From the NCBI GenBank assembly GCA_029959295.1, contig JASCOH010000003.1:372001-436000 (forward strand): 64,000 nt of DNA. The letters run 5' to 3'. Positions 1 through 9,369 of this stretch are shown here, in pieces. The notes beneath the pieces are model-generated. The model made no database searches and was not told where the DNA came from. It saw only the letters and a program-made list of their open reading frames with translations. Each line of letters opens with the position of its first letter. Position 1 is the first letter of the stretch. This DNA is from Flavobacteriaceae bacterium PS02334 (GTDB lineage: Bacteria > Bacteroidota > Bacteroidia > Flavobacteriales > Flavobacteriaceae). The position numbers and the translations under genes were made by a program.

Positions 1-110
1 AAACCACAATCACTGTTAATTCTTTTAAAACCAATCAGCCATTGTCAAAAAATCAATTTACATTTGCAGAAAGTAAATACCCAAATTACTATATCAACAA
101 AATAGACTGA
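1..110 (+). CDS. LolA-like outer-membrane lipoprotein carrier, C-terminal end only
   Basis: Only the last 35 codons are present, in the frame ending with TGA at 108-110; the gene begins upstream of the window. The readable tail (ITVNSFKTNQPLS...FTFAESKYPNYYINKID) has the alternating beta-strand character and FxF..YPNYYI ending typical of flavobacterial LolA-family carriers, which shuttle lipoproteins across the periplasm. The following gene starts 7 bases later, so they are probably cotranscribed. Identification rests on a short tail and on the usual neighbour order, so it is moderate. Confidence 0.55.
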   Translation, partial: TTITVNSFKTNQPLSKNQFTFAESKYPNYYINKID

Positions 111-117
111 TCCATAG

Positions 118-1572
118 GTGAAAATTCTTGACAGATATCTTCTTACGACATTCCTTCAAACGCTTGGAACTGTTTTTATAATCTTATATTTTATATTTAT
201 TCTTCAAGCTGTCTGGCTTTTTATTGCTGAACTGGCAGGAAAAGACCTTGATATAATGCTTGTTGTAAAATTCCTCCTCTTCTACTCTCCAAAAATGATT
301 CCGCTGGTTTTGCCGCTGTCTATTCTTTTGGCATCGATCATGACTTTTGGAAATTTAGCAGAAAACTATGAGTTTGCTGCAATGAAATCTTCTGGAATTT
401 CTCTGCAAAGGGCTATGAAAAGCCTTACGGTTTTTATTCTGTTTTTAAGTTTGGTGGCCTTCTTTTTTGCTAATAACGTAATTCCTGCTGCAGAATATAA
501 ATTCATCAATTTACGTAGAGATATTGTACAAACCAAGCCAGCAATGGCTATTGCAGAAGGGCAATTCAGCGATATTGGCGAATACAATATTAAGGTAGAC
601 AAAAAATCTGGCGAAAAAGGTGAAAAACTTGAGAATATTACCATTCACAAAAAAGCTTTTAATGGCAACGGAAGTAATGTTGTAATCAAGGCAAAAAACG
701 GGCTCCTGATAAATAATGAGGAAGCGAGCAGACTTCAGATGATTCTTTATGACGGAAATTATTATGAAAATGTAATTCCGAAAAAATTTGAAGAACGAAA
801 AAAAGTGCCATTTATTAAAGGTTCTTTCAAAAAAGATATTATCAATATTGACCTTTCAAAACTGAATACGGTTGAAGATGAAGGCGATATTACCAATACG
901 AATTCGATGTTGAATGTTAGTGAATTGAATTATACTTTAGATTCGCTTCATAAAAATTTTGACAAAGACGTAGTTTCTTTTGCCGACAACTCTTACCAAA
1001 GAACAGGGATTACCAGCTTTGGAAAACCTGCAGTTGTTGCAAAAACAAAAAATGATTCGGTTATTCCCGACTTGCTTACACTCTATTCTGATACTGAAAA
1101 AGCAGGAATTTTGAATGTAGCTACAAGCAATTTGGCCAGTTCAAAATATACTGTCGAAGGCACAAAAAATGATCTCGAAGCAAAACAGAAAAATATCAAC
1201 AACCACTGGCTGGCACTTTATGAAAAATTCGTAATTGCTTACGCCTGTGTCTTGATGTTTTTTATTGGAGCGCCGTTGGGAGCGATTATCAGAAAAGGCG
1301 GTCTCGGACTTCCAATTGTATTTGCAACTTTGATTTTTATCTCTTTCCACTTCATTAATACTTTTGGAAAAAAATTAGCTCAGGAAAACGGAATTCCAGC
1401 CTTTTTAGGATCTTGGATGTCTTCTTTCGTATTGACTCCATTAGCAATTTTGCTTACCTACAGAGCTACAAACGACATCGGATTAATTAATATGGATGCG
1501 ATTTTGACCCCAATTCAAAATGCATTCAAAAAATTATTTAGAATTAAAAACAACAAACTTAAAAATGTCTAA
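118..1572 (+). CDS. LptF/LptG family permease
   Basis: A 484-residue membrane protein of the LptF/LptG family, whose members form the inner-membrane part of the LptB2FG complex that extracts lipopolysaccharide for transport to the outer membrane. It starts with GTG 7 bases after the upstream stop. It has the family layout: N-terminal transmembrane segments (about residues 10-35, 50-75, 95-120), a large periplasmic beta-rich middle (about 130-360), then three C-terminal segments (about 365-460). The N-terminus MKILDRYLLTTFLQTL and the motif FFIGAPLGAIIRKGGLGLP are family hallmarks. Its stop overlaps the ribB start (ATGTCTAA). Which of LptF or LptG it corresponds to cannot be told from the sequence. 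Confidence 0.9.
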   Translation: MKILDRYLLTTFLQTLGTVFIILYFIFILQAVWLFIAELAGKDLDIMLVVKFLLFYSPKMIPLVLPLSILLASIMTFGNLAENYEFAAMKSSGISLQRAMKSLTVFILFLSLVAFFFANNVIPAAEYKFINLRRDIVQTKPAMAIAEGQFSDIGEYNIKVDKKSGEKGEKLENITIHKKAFNGNGSNVVIKAKNGLLINNEEASRLQMILYDGNYYENVIPKKFEERKKVPFIKGSFKKDIINIDLSKLNTVEDEGDITNTNSMLNVSELNYTLDSLHKNFDKDVVSFADNSYQRTGITSFGKPAVVAKTKNDSVIPDLLTLYSDTEKAGILNVATSNLASSKYTVEGTKNDLEAKQKNINNHWLALYEKFVIAYACVLMFFIGAPLGAIIRKGGLGLPIVFATLIFISFHFINTFGKKLAQENGIPAFLGSWMSSFVLTPLAILLTYRATNDIGLINMDAILTPIQNAFKKLFRIKNNKLKNV

Positions 1573-2692
1573 CATACAACTAAACACAATAGAAGAAGCG
1601 ATCGAAGATATCCGTCAAGGAAAAGTAATCATCGTTGTTGATGATGAAGATCGTGAAAATGAAGGCGATTTTATTGCCGCTGCAGAAAAAGTTACTCCTG
1701 AAATGATCAATTTCATGGCCACACACGGACGCGGTTTAATCTGCGCGCCATTGACAGAATCAAGATGCAAAGAACTTGAATTGAATTTGATGGTAACTAA
1801 TAATACGGTTTTGCACGAGACACAATTTACAGTTTCTGTAGATTTGATCGGTCACGGCTGCACAACTGGAATTTCTGTTCATGACAGAGCAAAAACAATT
1901 CAATTTTTAGTAGACGATAACACAAAACCAGAAGATTTAGGGCGTCCTGGACATATTTTTCCTTTGCGTGCTAAACAAGGTGGCGTTTTAAGAAGAACTG
2001 GACATACAGAAGCTTCTATTGATTTGGCAAGATTGGCTGGATTTAAGCCTGCTGGAATTTTAGTTGAAATCTTAAATGAAGACGGTTCGATGGCACGCTT
2101 GCCTCAGCTTTTAGAAGTTGCCAAGAGATTTAACCTGAAAATTGTTTCTATAGAGGATTTGGTAGCTTACAGAATGCAACACGACAGCTTGATCCAAAAG
2201 AAAGAAGATTTTGAAGTTGAAACTCGTTTTGGCAATTTCAGGCTTCGTGCTTATGTACAAACCACAAACAAGCAAGTTCATGTTGCCCTGACTAAAGGAA
2301 GTTGGAACAACGGAGAGCCAGTTTTGACGAGAATTAATTCAACGCAAGTCAATAATGACATTCTAGGAACGCTGACAAGCGATGCTGACAAAAAATTAGA
2401 TGACATGTTCAGAAGAATTAATGAGGAAGGAAAAGGTGCTATTCTTTTCATAAATCAAGAAATTCAGCCAGGAGAACTGCTTAATCGCATCACAGAATTG
2501 AAATCTTTACAAGAAAAAGGCATAACAAAAGCGCCGCAAATTAAAATGGACGTGAAAGATTTTGGCATAGGAGCGCAAATTTTGCATGATATTGACATTA
2601 CAAAAATACGTTTGCTGTCAAATTCTGAGCAGGAAAAACGTGTCGGAATGATTGGATATGGCTTAGAAATCACAGAAAACGTGAGATTCTAG
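1565..2692 (+). CDS. ribB: 3,4-dihydroxy-2-butanone-4-phosphate synthase with degenerate GTP cyclohydrolase II domain
   Basis: A 375-residue RibBA-type protein of riboflavin synthesis. Residues about 1-205 are the DHBP-synthase domain that converts ribulose-5-phosphate to dihydroxybutanone phosphate; the acidic motif [28 protein letters not shown] and RPGHIFPL are intact. The C-terminal half has the GTP cyclohydrolase II fold, but the zinc-ligand stretch normally like VHSECLTGD..SLRCDCG reads [19 protein letters not shown], with all three cysteines missing, so this half is unlikely to hydrolyse GTP. ATG 1565 overlaps the preceding stop by 8 bases; an in-frame upstream ATG at 1520 lies inside lptF/G and is not favoured. 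Confidence 0.92.
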   Translation: MSNIQLNTIEEAIEDIRQGKVIIVVDDEDRENEGDFIAAAEKVTPEMINFMATHGRGLICAPLTESRCKELELNLMVTNNTVLHETQFTVSVDLIGHGCTTGISVHDRAKTIQFLVDDNTKPEDLGRPGHIFPLRAKQGGVLRRTGHTEASIDLARLAGFKPAGILVEILNEDGSMARLPQLLEVAKRFNLKIVSIEDLVAYRMQHDSLIQKKEDFEVETRFGNFRLRAYVQTTNKQVHVALTKGSWNNGEPVLTRINSTQVNNDILGTLTSDADKKLDDMFRRINEEGKGAILFINQEIQPGELLNRITELKSLQEKGITKAPQIKMDVKDFGIGAQILHDIDITKIRLLSNSEQEKRVGMIGYGLEITENVRF

Positions 2693-2787
2693 AAAAAAAT
2701 AAAAAATTATTTTTTCTATAAGTTAAAGAAAATGAATTGATTAATTCAGCATAGAAAAAAAAGTTATTTTTTTAGTCGCAAAATGTT

Positions 2788-2816
2788 TTGATAATCAAAA
2801 AAGGGTGTTATATTTG
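2788..2816 (+). promoter_or_regulatory. Bacteroidota-type promoter of tRNA-Ser
   Basis: TTG at 2788-2790 (-33 element, within TTTTG) and TATATTTG at 2809-2816 match the Bacteroidota primary sigma consensus TTG - TAnnTTTG, separated by 18 bases. The predicted start is near 2822, about 27 bases ahead of the mature tRNA. Confidence 0.75.
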
Positions 2817-2848
2817 CACTCGCAATCAGGTAATGAAAGCGACATACT

Positions 2849-2933
2849 GGAGAAATGGCAGAGCGGTCGAATGCGGCAGTCTTGAAAACTGTTGACTGTA
2901 ACAGGTCCGGGGGTTCGAATCCCTCTTTCTCCG
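2849..2933 (+). tRNA. tRNA-Ser(TGA)
   Basis: An 85-nt cloverleaf with a long variable arm. The acceptor stem GGAGAAA (2849-2855) pairs perfectly with TTTCTCC (2926-2932), followed by discriminator G2933. The anticodon loop CTTGAAA (2881-2887) carries TGA at 2883-2885, flanked by GCAGT/ACTGT. The T arm contains GGTTCGAATCC. CCA is not encoded. The tRNA lies directly ahead of an integrase gene and its 3' end is the likely integration site of the downstream element. Confidence 0.96.
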
Positions 2934-2936
2934 CGG
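2912..2936. other. Candidate attL core in the 3' end of tRNA-Ser
   Basis: A tyrosine-recombinase gene follows the tRNA within 300 bases, and all sequence to the window end looks like integrative-element DNA. Such elements usually recombine at the T arm and acceptor end of the tRNA, which is restored by the element copy. No second copy of the tRNA tail was noticed in the window, as expected if the right end lies beyond 64000. The precise core is inferred. Confidence 0.45.
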
Positions 2937-3000
2937 AATGAGTAAAAGACTCAAATTAAAATTTGAATTTACTCTTAAGATTATCTTGAAAAAGGCGTAA

Positions 3001-3034
3001 AACCTGCAAATCACAACGATTTGCGGGTTTTTTT
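3001..3034 (+). terminator. Rho-independent terminator after tRNA-Ser
   Basis: A 12-bp stem (AACCTGCAAATC at 3001-3012 with GATTTGCGGGTT at 3018-3029, one T-G wobble), loop ACAAC, then a run of seven T at 3028-3034. It would end tRNA transcription before the integrase. Confidence 0.85.
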
Positions 3035-3091
3035 GCTTTAGGGCCTATCGCCAAAATTTGCAAAACCACCCAAAGTAATTATGGCAGAACC

Positions 3092-3124
3092 GTGGCACTT
3101 TTTAAAGTAATAAAAAAGTGCCAC
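3092..3124. repeat. Perfect 12-bp inverted repeat beside the element end
   Basis: GTGGCACTTTTT (3092-3103) and AAAAAGTGCCAC (3113-3124) are exact inverted copies separated by 9 bases. It lies between the tRNA terminator and the integrase start, where integrase arm sites or an integrase operator would be expected. It is followed by A-rich, not T-rich, sequence on the plus strand, so a terminator for that strand is less likely. Confidence 0.7.
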
Positions 3125-3225
3125 AAAAACACCCGTAATCTACTGTATGGCAACCAGTAAACCTGTTTTACATCTTGATTTTGATACGCATTAATTCTAC
3201 ATTTATTAACTTTAATATCTGGATT

Positions 3226-4527
3226 ATGCTAGAAAACAGCTTTGGGCTCACCTTCTTTCTGAAGACCCCGAAAAAAAAGGAAAATATCAGGATGGTCTAC
3301 CTGCGAGTTACGGTAGACGGCATACCAAAAGAATCCTCAACAAAGCGCAGATGGGACATGACACGATGGGACCAGAAAATTGAGCGTGCGACAGGAAACA
3401 AGGAAGACGCCAGGACTCTCAACTTCTTCCTGGATTCAGTAGTGCAAAAAATAAATATTTTCAAGACTGAGTTGATGAACAGGGAACAAACGATAACCTC
3501 CCAGAAGATTATCGACTTGGTTAATGGAAAAATAGCATCAAAGACTAAAGTCCTTGAAGAATTTCAGAACCACAATGACAAAGTACACGAACTTGTGCCC
3601 AAAGAATATGCTATGGGGACTTACGATAGGTATGTGACAGCTAGAAGCCACGTTCAAGAATTTATGAAATCCGTATACGGCCGTGATGATATGGAATTCA
3701 GAGAACTGAATTATCAATTCATATGCAATTACGAACACTATCTAAAAACGGTAAGGGCCTGTAGCAACAACACGACCCTTAAATATATTTCTAATTTCAA
3801 GAAAATAATACTGATTGCGATAGAAAAGGAAATAATCCCGAAGGATCCCTTTTCCAGCTTCAAGGGAAAAAAAACAAAAATCCCAAAAAAACCACTCAGC
3901 GCAGGCGAACTTCATACGCTTCAAAAACATACATTCCATACCGAAAGGCTTGCCACAGTTAGAGATATCTTTATCTTCCAATGCTACACGGGACTTGCCT
4001 ACATTGACGCGTACCAGCTAAAAAAAACCGATATAAAGATCGGAAGCGATGGTGAGCGCTGGATCATGTCTGCCAGGCACAAGACAAAGTCTGAAACCAA
4101 CATACCCCTCCTGCCCGATGCTATCGCTGTTATGGAAAAATACGAAGACCATCCGATATGTGTTGAAAGAAATTCGGTGCTGCCGGTATCGTCAAACCAG
4201 AAGATGAACGAATACCTCAAGGAAATTGCGACGCTCTGTGGCTTCCAATTTGCCCTGAACACCCACAAGGCGAGAAGAACATTTGCCAGCACCGTTACTC
4301 TTAACAACGATGTTCCCATCAACGTCGTAAAGGAAATGCTCGGGCACCAGTCGGTCAGACAGACAGAAGAATACGCACTGACCGAGCAGAAAACTATTGG
4401 AAAGGAAATGTCTGAATTAAAGGAAAGGCTTCACCAAAATTCGCAACAGAGAAATGAGAATGCATCTGTAGCCATAGAAAGGCTCGAAAAGGAAATTGAG
4501 GAGCTAAAAAGAACTATTAGCGAGTAA
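3226..4527 (+). CDS. int: Tyrosine recombinase (integrase) of the element
   Basis: A 433-residue tyrosine recombinase expected to insert and excise the element at tRNA-Ser. An N-terminal arm-binding region (about 1-85, FFLKTPKKK..VYLRVT) precedes a SAM-like core-binding domain and the catalytic domain. Visible catalytic features are the box I region CYTGLAYIDAYQL, the beta-hairpin lysine in ARHKTKSE, HKARRTF (HxxR) and LGHQSVRQTEEYAL with the nucleophilic tyrosine. The box I arginine is replaced, as in several Bacteroidota integrases of the IntDOT type. ATG 3226 is chosen because the extra 17 codons reached by starting upstream are hydrophobic and unlike the family. The C-terminus ends in a short charged coiled coil. 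Confidence 0.93.
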   Translation: MLENSFGLTFFLKTPKKKENIRMVYLRVTVDGIPKESSTKRRWDMTRWDQKIERATGNKEDARTLNFFLDSVVQKINIFKTELMNREQTITSQKIIDLVNGKIASKTKVLEEFQNHNDKVHELVPKEYAMGTYDRYVTARSHVQEFMKSVYGRDDMEFRELNYQFICNYEHYLKTVRACSNNTTLKYISNFKKIILIAIEKEIIPKDPFSSFKGKKTKIPKKPLSAGELHTLQKHTFHTERLATVRDIFIFQCYTGLAYIDAYQLKKTDIKIGSDGERWIMSARHKTKSETNIPLLPDAIAVMEKYEDHPICVERNSVLPVSSNQKMNEYLKEIATLCGFQFALNTHKARRTFASTVTLNNDVPINVVKEMLGHQSVRQTEEYALTEQKTIGKEMSELKERLHQNSQQRNENASVAIERLEKEIEELKRTISE

Positions 4528-4694
4528 AAGGCAACTACGCTTTTCGGATCTACATTATTTCTCTATTGTTAATATATCAAAAAGAAAATGTACCTTCGAT
4601 AATTGCTTCTTGATATTCTTACAAAGCCACTCGATAGCAACCCTATAGCTTTCTAATTGATCGAAAGATAGAATAATAGTTAAAATTTCATATA

Positions 4695-6188
4695 ATGGTG
4701 ACCAATATTGAGTTTGAGATTGCGCCAATCGAGGAAGTTCCTGAAGCTATACTCGATATCATTAGCAAGTTTTTTTTATATCAGGAAAAGACAGAGCCAC
4801 TAGGAGATGATATTGTGAACATGATCGATGGATACCTGGAAGTATTTAAGGAAGATTTATATTGCCTCATTGAGTACCCTTATGTAGACAAGGTTTACAG
4901 AGACAGCTATTACAGTTATTATTCGTCTAAGCACTTGACATACCAGCGGGATAGCATAAGGGTTTCCATTTTTAGCTCTGAAATAAAACCTGAAGAATTT
5001 CTGGACGCGCAACAGCACGATGCCTTAAATGGCAAGTATCTGGGATATTTTACGGTCAGACCAACCCTTAATGCAATTTTCGGGCGATCGCTGGTCAGTC
5101 CATCTGCCTTGACAAACTGCAATTTTAAAATTTGCAGAAGCCGGCAGGAAAGTCTTGTTTATGGAGCTAAATTGTATACTGACGGTTTTCCACACAGTTC
5201 GCAGGATGAAGAAACGATTCTCTGTGCTGAAACTACTGTCTGGGGCTTGATGGAATATTTTTCTGCAAAGTATTCCGATTACAAACCTGCCCTGCCTTCG
5301 CAGATCCATGAAGTATTGAGAAGCATAATGATTCAGAGGCAGCTGCCTTCTCTCGGGCTTTCAATGGATCAGATATCCTTTGCATTGAAGGAATTCGGCT
5401 TTGGAACAAGGATCTACAACAGGGCACCGTATAGCAGTGAGATCTACAACATTATTGACTGCTATATTGATTCCGGAATCCCGATACTGATCGGACTCGA
5501 ATCTTCAAAGGCCGGACATGTGGTAATCGGCATCGGAAAGGAATATGATTACGGCTTTGATTTAGAAACGGTCCCTGCTTCAGATTTGGGTTCACACGGA
5601 CGCATAAAAAAATTTATCGAATACACCAATTTCCCAAAGAAATATGTCGTACAGGATGACAATATGCCTCCCTACACGATAATTGACATGGCGGATCCAG
5701 GTGTCCATTACGATCATCCCGATTTCGACGGCATGGAAGTAGATTCTATAATTGTGCCCCTCTATCCAAAAATATACTTGGAAGCGGAGGTTGCAAGGGA
5801 GCTATTCCTGCAGATCGTCAAGGATGAAAAAATAGGATATGATTTTGAAGACGGATTCATATTCAGGTACTTCCTGGCTTCAAGCCGCTCTTTTAAAAAC
5901 CACGTCAGCTTATCGGAAATGGATGAAGGGCTGAAATATAATATTCTTTCATGCAAAATGCCAAAGTTTGTGTGGTGTGGAGAAATCTACAGCGCTGGAA
6001 CGCGCGTGCGAGATGGAGAATATCCAATTAGCCTCCTCGTACTTGATGCTACGGAAGCCAATAAAACAGGAATCGATGCGCTCATATTTGCCGGATATCC
6101 AGATAATTGTATCAGGAAAAATGAAAATAATTATGTATCTTTGCAGGGCACTTTCGAAAAATATGCGTATTATAGCAATCTAAAGTAA
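4695..6188 (+). CDS. Papain-like (C39-like) cysteine-peptidase-fold protein
   Basis: A 497-residue cytoplasmic protein with no signal peptide. The middle resembles papain-fold peptidases of the C39-like group: a cysteine in QDEETILCAETTVWGLMEYF (C177), a helical stretch, then a histidine in AGHVVIGIG (H275), the order and spacing expected of a Cys-His pair. The N-terminal 150 residues and C-terminal 200 residues show no motif I recognise. A 62-residue gene follows 6 bases later and is probably translationally linked. It lies directly behind the integrase, a common slot for accessory or defence cargo. The peptidase role is inferred from motif pattern only. Confidence 0.6.
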   Translation: MVTNIEFEIAPIEEVPEAILDIISKFFLYQEKTEPLGDDIVNMIDGYLEVFKEDLYCLIEYPYVDKVYRDSYYSYYSSKHLTYQRDSIRVSIFSSEIKPEEFLDAQQHDALNGKYLGYFTVRPTLNAIFGRSLVSPSALTNCNFKICRSRQESLVYGAKLYTDGFPHSSQDEETILCAETTVWGLMEYFSAKYSDYKPALPSQIHEVLRSIMIQRQLPSLGLSMDQISFALKEFGFGTRIYNRAPYSSEIYNIIDCYIDSGIPILIGLESSKAGHVVIGIGKEYDYGFDLETVPASDLGSHGRIKKFIEYTNFPKKYVVQDDNMPPYTIIDMADPGVHYDHPDFDGMEVDSIIVPLYPKIYLEAEVARELFLQIVKDEKIGYDFEDGFIFRYFLASSRSFKNHVSLSEMDEGLKYNILSCKMPKFVWCGEIYSAGTRVRDGEYPISLLVLDATEANKTGIDALIFAGYPDNCIRKNENNYVSLQGTFEKYAYYSNLK

Positions 6189-6194
6189 ATAATC

Positions 6195-6383
6195 ATGGCG
6201 AGCAAAAGAATCAAAATATCATTTAAGAATGTTAATGAGGGAAGATTTACCGTCATTAGCAGTGCTGATATTTCCCAGAGTTCCAACCGTATTAAGACAG
6301 AAATGAAAGACGTTGTCCGAGAACATGAGAAGAGACAGGTGCTTTCTCAAAAAGAGGCATCAAAATTAGTCCTTAACTTTTAA
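6195..6383 (+). CDS. Small charged protein linked to the cysteine-peptidase-like gene
   Basis: A 62-residue basic protein (MASKRIKISF...) beginning 6 bases after the upstream stop and followed by a hairpin terminator, so the two genes form a compact operon. It has no membrane segment or signal peptide; the C-terminal half is predicted helical and charged (KDVVREHEKRQVLSQKEA). I do not recognise the family. The tight coupling makes it a possible partner, substrate or inhibitor of the larger protein. Confidence 0.55.
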   Translation: MASKRIKISFKNVNEGRFTVISSADISQSSNRIKTEMKDVVREHEKRQVLSQKEASKLVLNF

Positions 6384-6389
6384 ATATTT

Positions 6390-6416
6390 GTAAGTCCCGA
6401 TTATTTCGGGACTTAC
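6390..6416 (+). terminator. Hairpin terminator of the cysteine-peptidase operon
   Basis: GTAAGTCCCGA (6390-6400) pairs perfectly with TCGGGACTTAC (6406-6416) across a TTATT loop, 6 bases after the small gene's stop. It is followed by TATTTATTAG rather than a clean T run. Confidence 0.7.
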
Positions 6417-6709
6417 TATTTATTAGATCTTCGTAACTCAAAATAAATATTGAAGCACGTCCCATAGCTAAGAGTTAGCAGACAATTGATTCTACAAATA
6501 ATCAATCTGAAAAATGAACGATTAGCTACTTTTCTATTTTTATATATTTTAATCTACGCTATTTCCTGCAGCACAAAAAATTTAAAAATTTGCCCTGCTT
6601 TAACGGCTACATTTTTTTTCAATTCAAGGTTTGTTATTGGAAATATTAATTTCAAATTTCTTTACAAGTTCATTTTAATTTTTTTTTGCTCTGCTTTAAA
6701 ATTACACCT
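6417..6709. other. AT-rich stretch without a confident gene
   Basis: It contains long T runs and a 77-codon open frame (6486-6719, plus) whose hydrophobic, low-complexity composition looks like AT-rich background rather than a gene. It presumably holds the promoter of the gene starting at 6710; I see no clear TAnnTTTG box close to it. Confidence 0.4.
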
Positions 6710-7309
6710 ATGGAAATAAATTCAAAAGCCTGCAGTTACATTGATAATATGTCAATAACTCTTATGGAATTATTAAAAGTGGAAAAAAATATTTCAGTTC
6801 AGAACATCCAAAAACCACCAATTGGTTCTCTGGGGCAGCGAAACTTTTTAGATTTATCTGATAGAATTGATCCTGAAGCCATTATAGTAGAATCATTAAC
6901 ATCCCACTCCGGAGAAACTGTAGCAAAATATTTTCAGCATGGTGAATCTAAGGTCGGATATGATGAAGAAGCTTTCAAGCCATTCAAGAAATTTATAAAA
7001 AATATTTATAAAAATAAAGAAATCAGCAGTTGGGTTTCGGCTGGTTGCATTGAAGAACTTGCATTTAAATGGATAATCCAGGTTTATCAAAACCAAATGG
7101 TTGCAAAATTAAATTTGTCGTCATACTTGACCACAAACATCAATGAGAGGGTTTTAACTCAGAAATATCATTTTCCAATACTGAATCTAGACATCAGTTC
7201 AACTTTTAACCTAGGAGCCGTGTCAATAAGTTATTTTTCAAAGGAGGACTTTAAGTCGGCTCTTCCCAAAGTACTATATAATAAAAATTCAGGTATTGTT
7301 TCAGAATAA
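6710..7309 (+). CDS. Uncharacterised protein convergent with the CHAT gene
   Basis: A 199-residue protein of unknown family. Codon use and amino-acid pattern look genuine (helical segment around KPFKKFIKNIYKNKEISSWV; no signal peptide or membrane segment). ATG 6710 is chosen over an upstream in-frame TTG that would add a hydrophobic leader. Its last 79 bases overlap the end of the convergent CHAT gene on the opposite strand, an arrangement that could produce antisense transcripts. No motif allows a function to be assigned; its position suggests it belongs to the same accessory module. Confidence 0.55.
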   Translation: MEINSKACSYIDNMSITLMELLKVEKNISVQNIQKPPIGSLGQRNFLDLSDRIDPEAIIVESLTSHSGETVAKYFQHGESKVGYDEEAFKPFKKFIKNIYKNKEISSWVSAGCIEELAFKWIIQVYQNQMVAKLNLSSYLTTNINERVLTQKYHFPILNLDISSTFNLGAVSISYFSKEDFKSALPKVLYNKNSGIVSE

Positions 7310-9369
7310 TGAAGTTTTTTATCAGAGGTTAGTTTTTGAATATGAAAATCTAATGTTGAATATAATTCTCTTCTCTTTTCGAAAAACAAAGAGTCATTTA
7401 GAGCTACAGAATTAGATTTAACAAATTTATCCTGATCTAATTTGTACTTTTTTAAAAGTGAAAAATATGTTTCGTTTATAGTTGATGTTCTTATTACATG
7501 ACTGACAAATTCAAGCCAATTTTTATGAATCATATTTTCCAATACAAAACTTAGTTTTTCTAAAATTCTTAAATATAAAAATGATCCAGAATCTATTCCG
7601 ATTGGAATATAAGTAGAAGTTACGGCTAACGATCCAACTTCAAAAAATGCATTCGCAATAATATTATATGTACCATATGTCGGAGCAGTTCCACATGCCG
7701 AGATAAAAACTATTGGTGCGTATATTTCATTTTCAATTACATATTTTCCATCCAAAATTTCATCCTCAATACACAAATAAGTAGACTTTGTTTTTTCGTC
7801 TACTCCTCCATGGCAATCAAATACCAAAATATCAAGTTTAATTAAATGCACAATTTTTTTAACATCATCAATCGAATTACATTTTTTAACAATGAATCCA
7901 TGTAGATTTGCAGATTCAAAAACACGTTCATGCCAAAATTTAAATGCCTGATCACCACAACCAAGAATAATTAAAGTTTTCTTTAAAATATCTTTTGATA
8001 TTGAAAATTCAAAAGCCTCATTATATGTATAAATAGACATAAGACCATGTAAGGAAGTTTCTGGTAATCGGCAAATATCGTGGCTAAATGATAAAGGCAC
8101 ACCATCAATATTCAGCCATTCAACAGGTAAATCAGAAATAGCAATTATTTGACTATCTCTATTTTTAATTTTATTTTGGATTTTTGGACTTAGTACTTTT
8201 TTTGCTAAAATTCCACCAAATCGATTTATCGACTTTGCTATTTTTTTTCGGTTTTTTGTTATACTTAATGAATTGAAAAATAATGACCTAAAGAATGATA
8301 ATTATGTGTAAATAGATTTACCTTGTATTGGTAATCTAATAACTGGACTAAAATCAAATGTTGAATGTAGATATGAAACGTCATCGAGATATCTAATACG
8401 ATCCATTACAATTTGAGAACCAGCAACTGCTAATTTTAAATCTTCCTTTCCATTATGGTCAACAATATAGTTTTGAGTTTGCTCTGTTTGAATTAAATCA
8501 ATTCTTTTATCATTGTTGTATAGCTTTTTGATATCAGGATTATTAAACGGAAGAACTATTATTAATGGAGCTAATTTAGGTTCTATTTGTGTAACAAGAT
8601 TTGTTAGAGTTGTTTTAATTGCAATTTCACGAAAGAAATCAATTTTTCTAATTTGCTCTAAAAACAAATTTTGTCGATCAAAGGAATGTTTGTTTTTATG
8701 AGCTTTGCTTGTCTCATTTTTAATATCTTCTTTTATTTTTTGTCTTTCTTCATCATCATTTTGAATATTTCCATTGAAATTACCTATTATCTGGTTTGTC
8801 AAATGATAATTGCCTTTTGTAGGTGTAAAGAAATTGAATTTATTATAATCTTTATAATCTAAACTAATTGATAAATTTAATTTAATGTTTTAGAAATTCA
8901 TTAAATCCAAAATTTCTCTTTGATTACAAAAGATCTCGTTTAAGAATGAAAACGGTGATAAAACAACCTTATCTTTAAGGTTATTCACATTCTCTAAATT
9001 TCTAAAATAAAAAAAAATAAGTTTGTTTTTTCCAACTAACTTTTGATAAATTTCTTCATGTATTTTTGATTTAGAATCTAAAAATATTAATGTTAATTGA
9101 ACTGCATTAAGAGAATGTTCAATAATATTTTCGATACTGTGAGTGTAAAAGAATTTAAAATCTGTTCCATAAAACCACAATTTTTTGGAGTAAATTTCAA
9201 AAAAACTTATAGGATCGATTAGCTGTAATAAATCAACGGGACATTGCTTTATAAATTCAATTGTGTTATTATTGAATTCTTCTGGAGCCAAAAATGGCAA
9301 ATTGAAAGAATGTAAATCAGAAACTAAAATATATTGTATTGTACTTTTATTTTTAAATCGTGCTTTCAT
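7231..9369 (-). pseudogene. CHAT-domain (caspase-like) protease gene with two in-frame TAA codons
   Basis: One reading frame of 713 codons runs from ATG 9369 to TAA 7231-7233 and is interrupted only by TAA at 8890-8892 (codon 160) and TAA at 8302-8304 (codon 356); there is no frameshift. The third segment has CHAT (caspase HetF-associated with TPRs) features: VFDCHGG with H520, IVFISACGTAP with C559, then IIANAFFEVGSLAVTSTYIPI and the tail FLLYSTLGRAD. The sequence between the stops and the next possible start codons still reads as protein (for example DSQIIAISDLPVEWLNIDG just upstream of the GTG at 8100), and segments two and three have no plausible early start (TTG 8802 and GTG 8100 are internal codons). 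The first 355 codons match nothing I know. Most likely a recently inactivated gene; readthrough or sequencing error are alternatives. Confidence 0.7.

Noticed and set aside
2826-3014. Minus-strand 62-codon frame over the tRNA
   Set aside because: It is the antisense of tRNA-Ser.
6486-6719. A 77-codon plus-strand frame
   Set aside because: Hydrophobic low-complexity translation of AT-rich DNA overlapping the start of a better gene.
8302-8802. Independent gene starting at TTG 8802
   Set aside because: Coding-like residues continue upstream of the TTG in frame, so it is an internal codon of the interrupted CHAT gene.
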